Source of the DNA: an uncultured Labedella sp.
GTDB taxonomy: Bacteria > Actinomycetota > Actinomycetes > Actinomycetales > Microbacteriaceae
Assembly (NCBI GenBank): GCA_934636065.1
Contig: CAKTZW010000052.1
Span: 1-8,947, forward strand
Direction of reading: 5' to 3'
Length of the DNA: 8,947 bases
The notes below the pieces were generated by a model. The model did no database searches and was not told where the DNA came from. It saw only the letters and a list, made by a program, of their open reading frames with translations. A program made the position numbers and the translations under genes. The first letter of the stretch is position 1, and each line of letters begins with the position of its first letter. This document shows positions 1 to 6,390 of this stretch, in pieces.

Positions 1-19
1 AGGTGGGGGAGGTGGGGGG
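1..19 (+). other. G-rich tract at the window edge
   Basis: The first 19 bases consist of four G runs (2, 5, 2 and 6 G) separated by single T or A bases. Such spacing could allow a two-layer G-quadruplex on the + strand just upstream of the putative erm leader promoter. The tract is cut by the window edge, so its full extent is unknown. It could equally be the end of a terminator or ordinary GC-rich sequence; no function is shown. Confidence 0.25.
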
Positions 20-27
20 CTATCCGC

Positions 28-33
28 TACCCT
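28..33 (+). promoter_or_regulatory. Putative -10 box for the erm leader transcript
   Basis: TACCCT fits the actinobacterial TANNNT -10 pattern and ends 8 bases before the leader-peptide ATG at 42. This would place the transcription start at about 40-42, giving a nearly leaderless mRNA. That would explain why no Shine-Dalgarno sequence precedes this ATG. No good -35 box is visible at the expected distance (about 5-10), where the sequence is a G run. The AT-rich block expected beside the -35 of a WhiB7-dependent promoter is not seen either, though it could lie off the window. Confidence 0.35.
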
Positions 34-41
34 CGAACACG

Positions 42-89
42 ATGACCACGTACTGCACGAACGCACTGATTCGGGACCGCCGCTTCTAG
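42..89 (+). CDS. erm leader peptide (15 aa), candidate macrolide-sensing arrest peptide
   Basis: ATG at 42 opens a 15-codon frame closed by TAG at 87-89; the peptide reads MTTYCTNALIRDRRF. It lies 103 bases upstream of the erm start, the usual place for an inducible erm leader. Residues 11-13 are Arg-Asp-Arg, followed by another Arg. This matches the Arg/Lys-X-Arg/Lys pattern at which macrolide-bound ribosomes are known to stall. The Arg codons and stop lie inside the first arm and loop of a perfect hairpin (76-96), so a ribosome stalled there would unfold it. There is no Shine-Dalgarno sequence; translation from a leaderless transcript is proposed. The frame, motif and hairpin are seen directly; drug-dependent stalling is inferred from other erm leaders. 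A chance short ORF cannot be excluded. Confidence 0.6.
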   Translation: MTTYCTNALIRDRRF

Positions 90-148
90 CGGCGGTGCTC
101 GACCACATCTCGGCAGCCCGCCGCTTCTCCGGTCCCGCCGGAGCGGCG
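76..148 (+). promoter_or_regulatory. erm attenuator: two alternative RNA hairpins
   Basis: Segment 1 (76-84, ACCGCCGCT) and segment 2 (88-96, AGCGGCGGT) form a perfect 9-bp stem with a 3-base loop. Segment 3 (118-125, CCGCCGCT) is an exact copy of the core of segment 1, so segment 2 can pair with either. Segment 4 (138-148) pairs with segment 3 and the bases after it: CGCCG 119-123 with CGGCG 144-148, and CTCCGG 127-132 with CCGGAG 138-143, with a 3-base bulge. The resting fold would be 1:2 plus 3:4; a ribosome stalled in the leader would favour 2:3 and open 3:4. The erm Shine-Dalgarno (183-186) lies outside segment 4, so control may act by premature termination at 3:4, or by CTCCG 127-131 capturing the CGGAG at 182-186. 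The pairings are seen; the mechanism is inferred. Confidence 0.55.
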
Positions 149-192
149 CGCTTCGTGCTGCCCGGCTTCGCCTTCGACCCGCGGAGCTCAAC

Positions 193-978
193 GTGTCCCG
201 TCATCATCACCCCCGTCCTGTGCGCCAGGACGCCGGCCGTCACGAGAACGGCCAGAACTTCCTCGTCGATCGGCGCGTGATCGCGCGTGTCGTCGACGCC
301 GTCGCGCCGCTGCCCGGGCCGATCATCGAGATCGGCCCGGGCGACGGTGCCCTCACCCTGCCTCTCGCCCGGTCGGGACGCGTCATCACGGCCGTCGAGA
401 TCGACAGCGTCCGAGCCCGTCGTCTGCGCGAGCGGAGTCCGGCCTCCGTCTCGATCGTCGTCGACGACGTGCTGCGGTTCCGGTTCCCGGCTGCGCAACA
501 CCTCATCGTCGGCAACGTCCCCTTCCATCTCACGACCGCGATCCTCCGCCGGATCCTGGACGCACGCGGCTGGACGCACGCCGTCCTCCTCGTGCAATGG
601 GAAGTCGCCCGCCGCAGGGCCGGCGTGGGAGGTGCGACGCTCATGACCGCGTCGTGGTGGCCCTGGTACGACTTCGAGCTGATGGCCCGAGTGCCGGCAT
701 CGGCGTTCCGTCCCGTGCCCGGCGTCGACGGCGGTCTGCTTCGCATCGTCCGTCGGGAGCGTCCGCTCGTCGACGGGCGCGCCGGGTACCAGCGCTTCGT
801 CGCCGACGTCTTCCAGGGAAGGGGGCGGGGCCTCCGCGAGGTCCTCGCGCGGACGCGCCGGTTCGATCGCACGGAGCTCGCGGACTGGCTCCAGGCCGAG
901 GGCATCACGGCGCGGCATCTTCCGAAGCATCTCGATGCGCGGCAGTGGGCCGCGCTGTGGGAACTGACACAACGCTGA
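193..978 (+). CDS. erm: 23S rRNA (adenine-N6)-methyltransferase, Erm family
   Basis: This S-adenosylmethionine-dependent enzyme is expected to methylate A2058 (E. coli numbering) of 23S rRNA and so block macrolide, lincosamide and streptogramin-B binding. The 261-residue length is normal for the family. In order: the N-terminal RHENGQNFL signature (16-24), SAM motif I EIGPGDGALT (46-55), the acidic residue ending strand 2 (E69), DD at 91-92, and the catalytic NVPF motif (108-111), whose Phe stacks on the target adenine. A QWEVARRRAGVGGAT-type stretch after it and the FRPVPGVDGG segment are typical of actinobacterial Erm proteins such as Erm(X). The GTG start at 193 is chosen because GGAG (183-186) lies 6 bases upstream and the N-terminus has family-like length. 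The gene is preceded by a leader peptide and attenuator, so expression is probably inducible. The catalytic motifs are intact. KsgA/RsmA is a relative, but the signatures favour Erm. Confidence 0.93.
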   Translation: MSRHHHPRPVRQDAGRHENGQNFLVDRRVIARVVDAVAPLPGPIIEIGPGDGALTLPLARSGRVITAVEIDSVRARRLRERSPASVSIVVDDVLRFRFPAAQHLIVGNVPFHLTTAILRRILDARGWTHAVLLVQWEVARRRAGVGGATLMTASWWPWYDFELMARVPASAFRPVPGVDGGLLRIVRRERPLVDGRAGYQRFVADVFQGRGRGLREVLARTRRFDRTELADWLQAEGITARHLPKHLDARQWAALWELTQR

Positions 979-988
979 GGCGATGAGC

Positions 989-1029
989 GATGGCCGGGGC
1001 GGCTCGGGCGGCACCCCGGCTTCGCCATC
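989..1029 (+). terminator. Hairpin after erm, candidate terminator
   Basis: GATGGC (989-994) pairs with GCCATC (1024-1029), and inside it CGGGG (995-999) pairs with CCCCG (1014-1018), leaving a five-base bulge on the 3' side. The structure begins 10 bases after the erm stop codon. No T-run follows, which is common in GC-rich actinobacteria but makes the call uncertain. A second small inverted repeat, CCCGC/GCGGG, follows at 1029-1040. Confidence 0.4.
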
Positions 1030-1066
1030 CCGCGTGCGGGCGGATGGGGATCCGAAGGTTCTTCGA

Positions 1067-1080
1067 CCCCCGAAAAGGGG
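1067..1080 (+). promoter_or_regulatory. CCCC-N6-GGGG inverted repeat, possible operator
   Basis: CCCC (1067-1070), six bases including AAAA, then GGGG (1077-1080) form a short inverted repeat that ends 3 bases before the proposed -35 box at 1084. That position suits an activator binding site. It could also be a weak terminator-like hairpin for the upstream transcript. No matching copy was noticed elsewhere in the window. Confidence 0.3.
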
Positions 1081-1083
1081 CTC

Positions 1084-1112
1084 TTGCGGAAATCATGAGG
1101 GGTCGTCATATT
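1084..1112 (+). promoter_or_regulatory. Putative promoter of the secreted mosaic protein
   Basis: TTGCGG (1084-1089) and CATATT (1107-1112) are separated by 17 bases, the standard spacing for a housekeeping sigma factor. The stretch is clearly more AT-rich than its surroundings. Transcription would start near 1119 and give an untranslated leader of about 77 bases before the ATG at 1196. The match to consensus is partial (TTG of the -35, four of six in the -10). Confidence 0.4.
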
Positions 1113-1195
1113 GAGTGCGCTGGAATGCCAGCGCCGAGCCGTCCGTTCAGGGGCACGCGCCGACAACGGAATGTGAAGCGAAAGAAGCCCGACGA

Positions 1196-4100
1196 ATGAC
1201 CGAGCAGTCCCCCTCCCCCCGCCGATACTCATCGGCCCGCGTCCTCGCCGTGCTCACGGCGCTCGTGCTGGTGTGGGGAGGCGTCGGTGCCGTCGGAAGC
1301 GCGGCGGCGGACACCGCCCCCACCCGACCGACCGACCCGGCCTCGCCGCCGACGGTCTCGACCGACGCTCTGCCCACGCCGCAGATCGGCGACGGACTCA
1401 CGTCCGCGAAGAACGACACCACGGGCGCTGGGGTCGTCTGGGATCAGGTCGTGATCGGGAACACCGTCTACGTCGGCGGCGCCTTCAACTTCGCGCGACC
1501 GGCGGGAGCCGCTGCCGGTGAACAGGTCGTCGCGCGAGGCAACATCCTCGCCTACAACCTCACGACGGGCGAACTCCTGCCGTTCGCCCCCATGTTCAAC
1601 GCGCAGGTCCGGAGCCTCGCGGCCTCGCCGGACGGCACCCGCCTGTACGTCGGGGGCCTCTTCACGAAGGTCGGGACGACCGACCGGTACCGGATCGCCG
1701 CTTTCGACGTGGCGACGGGCGCCCTCACCGGCTTCGCCCCCGTCGTCGATGCCACGGTGACGACTCTCGTGGCGACTCCGACGACGCTCTACGCGGGTGG
1801 CTACTTCACGTCGGCGCAGAAGACGGCCCGCTCGCGGTTCGCGGCGTTCGACACCGCCACGGGAGCGATCCGACCGTGGGCGCCGGCCGCCGTCGGTGGC
1901 GACCCGCTCGCGATGACCATCTCGCCGAACGGCGAGAAGCTCGTGCTCGCGGGAAGCTTCACCTCCCTCAACGGGTCGTCCAATCCGGGGTACGGGATGG
2001 GCGCCGTCGACGCCGTCACGGGCGCGACGCTCCCGTGGGCGATCAATGCGGACATCCGCAACGCCGGTCCCAACTCACGCATCATGAGCCTCACATCCGA
2101 CGGCACGAGCGTGTACGGAACCGGCAACATGAGCAACCAGAACCTGCAGGGGACCGAGAGCGTCTTCAAGGCGTCCTGGGCGGACGGAAAGCTCGAGTGG
2201 AACTCCGACTGCCATGGCGACACCTACTCGGTCGCCGTCGACGGCCCCGTCGTGTACCACGTCGGGCACGCCCACTACTGCGGCGGCATCGGCGGATTCG
2301 CGGAGGGCACGACGAGCGTGAGCTCCGACAGGTTCCATCGCGCGCTCGCGTTCTCGACGGCCACCACCGGCACGCTCAAGCCGTGGACGGCGGGAGGGTC
2401 GTACGGCAACTTCGGCGGTCGCCCCTCGCCCTCGCTCCTCGACTGGTACCCCGACCTCGCGGCCGGCGCTTTCACCGGCACCGACCAGGCGGCATGGGAC
2501 GTGACCGTCGCGAAGGGCTATGTGCTCCTGGGCGGAGAGTTCACCTCGGTGAACGGCGTCAAGCAGCGCGGCCTCACCCGCTTCGCGCCGGCGTCGATCG
2601 CGCCGAACAAGGACAAGCCGCAGCTCGAGGGCGCGGCGATGAACCCGACCGTCACGAACTTCGGTCAGTCCTACGTCAAGCTCGCGTGGACGGCGAACTA
2701 CGACCGCGACAACGCCCGCCTCACCTATCAGGTGATCCGGGACGGCGACATGGCGAACCCGGTCTTCACGACCACCGTCGAGTCGCGCTTCTGGCAGCGT
2801 CCAAAGCTCAATGCCGTCGACGGCCATCTCACACCGGGTCAGACGTACGGGTACCGGATCAGGACCGTCGACCCGTATGGGAACGCGCGATGGAGCGATA
2901 CCGTCTCCTACACGGCGCCGACCACCACCACCTGGACGGACGGGATGCTCTCCTCCTACGACCGTGAGGTGCTGCAGGGTCAGCCCTCGGCGTACTGGTC
3001 GATGAACGAGCCGACGGGGACCGTCGCGAACGACTGGGTCGGTGCCAACAAGCAATCGGCATCGCAGCCGCGCGGGGCCGGGATCGAGGGCACCGACGCT
3101 GCACGGTCGGCGTCGTTCGCCGGCACGGCGTTCTCCGCCGGCAGCTCAGCGCAGGCGGCTCCGACCACCTTCTCCACGGAGTCCTGGGTGAAGTCCGGAT
3201 CGTCCGGCGGTGGACGCGTGCTCGGCTTCGGGTCCGATCGCGCGGCGACGAGCCCGTCCCAGGACCGCACCCTCCGTCTCACGACCGATGGGCGGGTCGC
3301 CTTCGAGTTGAAGCCCGGAGGAGTCGCGCGGAGCATCCAGTCCGGGCCCGGGATGAACGACGGCGCGTGGCACCACGTGGTGACGACCACCGGCCCTGCC
3401 GGGACGCAGGTGTACGTCGACGGCGCGCTCGCCGCGTCCGAGGCTGGGATGACCGCGGGGCTCGTCTACGGAGCGAACGGCTATTGGAAGATCGGCGGAC
3501 CGGCGACCTCCGGTGGGGCGTCGTTCTCCGGCGGCGTCGACAACGTCGCGATCTACCCCCGTGTGCTGACCGCGGCTGAGGTCCAGGCCCACTTCCAGAA
3601 GATCAACCCCCCGGCACAGAATCAGGCTCCGGTGGCCGCGTTCACGGCGGCGTCGAGCGATCTCGAGTTGTCGGTCGACGGTCGGTCGTCGAGCGACGCC
3701 GACGGTTCCGTGGTCTCCTACGCCTGGTCGTTCGGCGACGGTGGATCGGCATCGGGCGCCACCGCGAGCCACGACTACGCGACCGCTGGAACGTACACGG
3801 TCACACTGACCGTCACGGACGACGACGGTGCGACGCATGCGGCGTCGAAGCAGCTCACGGTGACCGCCCCGCCGGCGCCCGGCGTCGTCGCGGCGGACTC
3901 CTTCGACCGCACGGTCGGGACGGGATGGGGGGCCGCGACGACGGGCGGCACCTGGACGATGGGCGGCGGTGCGGCCAAAACGTCCGTGTCACCGGGCAGC
4001 GCGCACGCCAGCAACGCGAAGGGGCAGGGCCGGACGATGACGCTCGGAGGGTCTGCCACGGCCTCCTCCGATTCGACCGTGTCCTTCACCGTGGACCAGG

Positions 4101-4498
4101 CAGCGACGGGCGGTGGCCAGTACGTCAGCGTGGTCGGACGCCAGATCGGCTCCGAGTACTACGCCGGCCGAGTCTGGATCCAGGCGAACGGAGTCCTCCA
4201 ACTCCAACTGCGCCGTGGCGAGACGACGCTCAAGTCCGTCAACACGACCATCGCCTACGCGCCGGGCGACGTCGTGCACATGAGGTTCCAGGTCAGCGGA
4301 TCGGGAACCACGACGCTCGGGATCTCGGCGTGGACGACGGGAGCTCAGCCCGCCACATGGGCCACGACGGTGACCGACACCACCCCATCGCTCCAGGGCG
4401 CCGGCGTCGTCGGGCTCGGGACCTATGTGTCGGGCTCCGCCACCAGCGCGAGCACAGCGTTCGCGTTCCAGAACTACTCCGTCCGAGCCGTGGGCTAG
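1196..4498 (+). CDS. Secreted surface protein: propeller-like repeats, Fn3-like, LamG and PKD domains
   Basis: This is a 1100-residue exported protein. The N-terminus has a positive region, a hydrophobic core (16-33) and an AAA cleavage site near residue 38. Residues about 75-465 carry repeated strands of the type YVGGxF, LAGSFTSLNG and LGGEFTSVNG, suggesting a beta-propeller. An Fn3-like segment follows (about 482-578), then a LamG/concanavalin-like domain (587-802, with WHHVV and YVDG motifs). A PKD domain (811-892, with SDADGSVVSYAWSFGDG) and a beta-rich C-terminal domain starting DSFDRTVGTGWG (899-1100) complete it. There is no LPXTG sorting signal or membrane anchor at the end. The only cysteines noticed are C339 and C362, in a His-rich stretch. 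I recall similar proteins in actinobacteria, often tied to exopolysaccharide loci, but the function is unproven; binding of surface glycan or matrix is an inference. The frame is open back to 1115, but ATG 1196 is preferred because the signal peptide follows it directly and the purine-rich AAGAAG lies about 8 bases upstream. Confidence 0.85.
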   Translation: MTEQSPSPRRYSSARVLAVLTALVLVWGGVGAVGSAAADTAPTRPTDPASPPTVSTDALPTPQIGDGLTSAKNDTTGAGVVWDQVVIGNTVYVGGAFNFARPAGAAAGEQVVARGNILAYNLTTGELLPFAPMFNAQVRSLAASPDGTRLYVGGLFTKVGTTDRYRIAAFDVATGALTGFAPVVDATVTTLVATPTTLYAGGYFTSAQKTARSRFAAFDTATGAIRPWAPAAVGGDPLAMTISPNGEKLVLAGSFTSLNGSSNPGYGMGAVDAVTGATLPWAINADIRNAGPNSRIMSLTSDGTSVYGTGNMSNQNLQGTESVFKASWADGKLEWNSDCHGDTYSVAVDGPVVYHVGHAHYCGGIGGFAEGTTSVSSDRFHRALAFSTATTGTLKPWTAGGSYGNFGGRPSPSLLDWYPDLAAGAFTGTDQAAWDVTVAKGYVLLGGEFTSVNGVKQRGLTRFAPASIAPNKDKPQLEGAAMNPTVTNFGQSYVKLAWTANYDRDNARLTYQVIRDGDMANPVFTTTVESRFWQRPKLNAVDGHLTPGQTYGYRIRTVDPYGNARWSDTVSYTAPTTTTWTDGMLSSYDREVLQGQPSAYWSMNEPTGTVANDWVGANKQSASQPRGAGIEGTDAARSASFAGTAFSAGSSAQAAPTTFSTESWVKSGSSGGGRVLGFGSDRAATSPSQDRTLRLTTDGRVAFELKPGGVARSIQSGPGMNDGAWHHVVTTTGPAGTQVYVDGALAASEAGMTAGLVYGANGYWKIGGPATSGGASFSGGVDNVAIYPRVLTAAEVQAHFQKINPPAQNQAPVAAFTAASSDLELSVDGRSSSDADGSVVSYAWSFGDGGSASGATASHDYATAGTYTVTLTVTDDDGATHAASKQLTVTAPPAPGVVAADSFDRTVGTGWGAATTGGTWTMGGGAAKTSVSPGSAHASNAKGQGRTMTLGGSATASSDSTVSFTVDQAATGGGQYVSVVGRQIGSEYYAGRVWIQANGVLQLQLRRGETTLKSVNTTIAYAPGDVVHMRFQVSGSGTTTLGISAWTTGAQPATWATTVTDTTPSLQGAGVVGLGTYVSGSATSASTAFAFQNYSVRAVG

Positions 4499-4501
4499 CG
4501 C

Positions 4502-4532
4502 GGTCGACCCGCCCGCCCCGGGGGGGACGACC
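4502..4532 (+). terminator. GC-rich hairpin after the surface-protein gene
   Basis: GGTCG (4502-4506) pairs with CGACC (4528-4532). Inside it, the C runs at 4508-4510 and 4512-4514 pair with the G run at 4521-4526, with one A-A mismatch and one bulged G. It starts 3 bases after the TAG stop and ends before the next promoter, where a terminator would be expected. No T-run follows. Confidence 0.4.
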
Positions 4533-4540
4533 CGACGGCT

Positions 4541-4546
4541 TAGGGT
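4541..4546 (+). promoter_or_regulatory. -10 box of a probable leaderless transcript
   Basis: TAGGGT matches TANNNT and ends 6 bases before the GTG at 4553, the spacing seen when transcription starts at the start codon itself. No convincing -35 is visible about 17 bases upstream. GTGAAGG just before the start could instead serve as a weak ribosome-binding site if the gene is read through from upstream. Confidence 0.45.
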
Positions 4547-4552
4547 GAAGGC

Positions 4553-5677
4553 GTGAGAGCGACCAGCGACCCCTCGCGCCTCCTCGGGCTCGACGTCGCT
4601 CGCGGGCTCGCGGTGCTCGGGATGTTCGGTGCGCACCTCGGCGCTCCCGACGACCTCGTGCTCACCGACCCCGCCACGTGGGGCGCCGTGGTGCACGGCC
4701 GCTCGTCGATCCTCTTCGCCGTGCTCGCCGGGGTCTCGGTGGCGCTGCTGTCCGGTGGCCGGTCGCGCTTCGTGGGGCTCGCGGACGAACGCGACCGATT
4801 GTTCCGAGCTCGCATCCGCATCACCGTGCGTGCACTCCTGATCTTCCTTCTGGGCGTGGGCCTCACGGCGCTCGGCACCAACATCATCGTGATCCTCGAG
4901 TACTACGCGATGATGTTCCTCCTGGCCCTGCCGACGCTGCGGATGACAGCGCGCTCCCTCTTCGTCCTCGCCGGGGCGTGGGCGCTCCTCTCGCCGGTTG
5001 TCGTCCTCCTGCTCGGCACTGTCGCGGAGGCCTACGGTTCAGCGGAGGACGGTCTCCTCGTCGAGCTCCTCGTGACCGGCGGATACCCGGTCATCGTGTG
5101 GATGTCCTTCCTCTGGTTCGGGATGGCGATCGGACGGTCGGACCTCCGCTCGACCGCCGTCGCGCTCCGCGTGGGCGCGGCGGGGGTGCTGCTCGCCGTC
5201 GTCGGCTACGGGCTGGGAGCCGCGACGACGGACCCGTCCGCTCCGGACATCTCGACGACCTACGGCGGCACTCCCGCCATCATCGAACCGGAGTGGTCGG
5301 CGCTGCTCGGATTCGAGGCCCACTCCGGCACGACGTTCGAGGTGCTCGGATCAGCGGGAGTGGCCGCTGCCGTCATCGCCCTCTGCCTGCTCGTCGCCCG
5401 GCCGGCCCGCGCCGTGCTCTTCCCGCTCGAGTCCGTCGGGGCGACGGCGCTCAGCACCTACTCCATCCACGTCGTCGCGTACGCCGTGCTGTTCCCGGAC
5501 GACGAACCGACCGAGTGGTCCTGGGCATGGTTCGCGCTCACCGCGCTCGTCCTGTGCACGATCTGGCGCCTCGTACTCGGGCGTGGTCCGCTCGAGCGCG
5601 TCGTCAACCTGCTGTCGGTCCGGGCCGCGGACGGGGTCGGAGCCGGTCGGCCGGACGATCCGGCGCGGACCTCCTAG
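4553..5677 (+). CDS. Polytopic membrane protein, DUF418 / HGSNAT-like putative acyltransferase
   Basis: The 374-residue protein has many hydrophobic segments spread over its whole length and no cleavable signal peptide. Near the N-terminus, R9 and LDVARG (13-18) match the conserved R...LD..RG opening of the DUF418, DUF1624 and heparan-alpha-glucosaminide acetyltransferase-like families. The C-terminal part has ALSTYSIHV (about 299-307) and GRGPLER (343-349), matching the ALTxY and FGPLEW-type hallmarks of DUF418. Family members are thought to move acyl groups across the membrane onto envelope molecules, but most, including this one, have no proven substrate. The gene starts 54 bases after the surface-protein stop and has its own possible promoter. 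It ends convergently on copC. The GTG start is supported by the -10 spacing and by the short N-terminus before the conserved motif. Confidence 0.8.
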   Translation: MRATSDPSRLLGLDVARGLAVLGMFGAHLGAPDDLVLTDPATWGAVVHGRSSILFAVLAGVSVALLSGGRSRFVGLADERDRLFRARIRITVRALLIFLLGVGLTALGTNIIVILEYYAMMFLLALPTLRMTARSLFVLAGAWALLSPVVVLLLGTVAEAYGSAEDGLLVELLVTGGYPVIVWMSFLWFGMAIGRSDLRSTAVALRVGAAGVLLAVVGYGLGAATTDPSAPDISTTYGGTPAIIEPEWSALLGFEAHSGTTFEVLGSAGVAAAVIALCLLVARPARAVLFPLESVGATALSTYSIHVVAYAVLFPDDEPTEWSWAWFALTALVLCTIWRLVLGRGPLERVVNLLSVRAADGVGAGRPDDPARTS

Positions 5678-6369
5678 GCGTCGTCGCCCGGCGAGCGGCC
5701 AGACGCCGCGTCCGCCGCTGCGCCCCGGCGACGGGCGATGATCAGCAGCACGGAGGCGATCACGACGAGAGCCGCGAGCACGATCCCGGCGATGAGCGCG
5801 ATCTGGCCGCCCGACGGCCGGCCGTCGTCGCTCGTGGCGGTCGCGTCGTCGACGTCCGTGGTGGCGTCGTCCCCGGGGGTCGCGACGGGCGGTTCGCTCT
5901 CCTCGGCGTTCGCCGACGGGCTCGGCGTGCTCGTCTCGGCCGGGGTCGTCACGGAGAAGGGGATGGTGCCGCTGATGGGGTGTCCGTCGGAGGACACGAC
6001 GCGCCAGTTCGCGTCGTAGCTGCCGCCGGGCATCTCCGACTCGAGTGCGACGCTGACGGTCGGCCCGTCGACGACGGGCTCGTCGGCCACGAACTCGGTG
6101 CCCGCGGCGTCCGTCACGCTGATCTCGGTGCCCACCTCGAGGATGTTGTCGGAGAACGTGAGCGTGATCTCGCTCGGAGCCGGGTCGAGGGCCTGGTCGG
6201 GTGTGGGCGTGCTCGCCACGAGTTCATCGTGGGCGGAGGCGGGGGCGACGGCGGTCGTCGCGGCGAGGACGAGACCGAGGGCGGTGGCGGCCGCCAGAAG
6301 TCGGCGCCGCCGACGGTGGGGGAGCTCGGAGGCGGACGGGGGACAGGGGACAGTGAGGGAGGTCGACAT
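5674..6369 (-). CDS. copC: CopC-family copper-binding protein with C-terminal membrane anchor
   Basis: The 231-residue protein opens with an arginine-rich n-region (19-23) and a hydrophobic core, then ASA with predicted cleavage after A46. This leaves H47 as the first residue of the mature protein. In CopC proteins this N-terminal His together with an Asp-X-His motif forms the Cu(II) site; here D128-G129-H130 supplies it, so the site looks intact. The CopC immunoglobulin-like domain spans about 47-141. A Pro/Thr/Ser/Asp-rich linker follows (143-186), then one transmembrane helix (190-212) and a basic tail, so the domain would sit outside the membrane. This is the standalone, anchored type without a fused CopD. 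The ATG at 6369 lacks a strong Shine-Dalgarno sequence (only GAAAG upstream). It lies 110 bases beyond the end of the upstream membrane-protein gene. The role is copper binding or delivery outside the membrane. Confidence 0.9.
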   Translation of the reverse strand: MSTSLTVPCPPSASELPHRRRRRLLAAATALGLVLAATTAVAPASAHDELVASTPTPDQALDPAPSEITLTFSDNILEVGTEISVTDAAGTEFVADEPVVDGPTVSVALESEMPGGSYDANWRVVSSDGHPISGTIPFSVTTPAETSTPSPSANAEESEPPVATPGDDATTDVDDATATSDDGRPSGGQIALIAGIVLAALVVIASVLLIIARRRGAAADAASGRSPGDDA

Positions 6370-6390
6370 GTGTGATCGCTTTCGAAGGAG

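Noticed and set aside
95..280. GTG-started 61-residue frame overlapping the erm start
   Set aside because: It runs through the attenuator hairpins and into erm in another frame, lacks a Shine-Dalgarno and resembles no known leader; the 42-89 frame explains the region better.
1021..1066. Possible small gene between erm and the secreted protein
   Set aside because: Short open frames here lack ribosome-binding sites and coincide with hairpins and the inverted repeat; the region looks regulatory.
1115..1195. 27-residue N-terminal extension of the secreted protein
   Set aside because: It would start at about the predicted transcription start and put a hydrophilic stretch before the signal peptide; ATG 1196 is a better start.
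240..1232. Long minus-strand open frame opposite erm
   Set aside because: It is an arginine/serine-rich antisense shadow of the erm coding frame, common in GC-rich DNA, with no domain signature.
1876..2967. 363-residue plus-strand frame within the secreted protein gene
   Set aside because: Its arginine-rich, low-complexity composition is typical of an out-of-frame reading of GC-rich coding sequence.
2075..3055. 326-residue minus-strand frame inside the secreted protein gene
   Set aside because: It is antisense to an unambiguous multi-domain coding sequence and shows no recognisable motifs.
4678..6375. 565-residue plus-strand frame spanning two genes
   Set aside because: It overlaps the DUF418-type gene in another frame and copC in antisense; its repetitive Arg/Gly/Asp composition marks it as a shadow.
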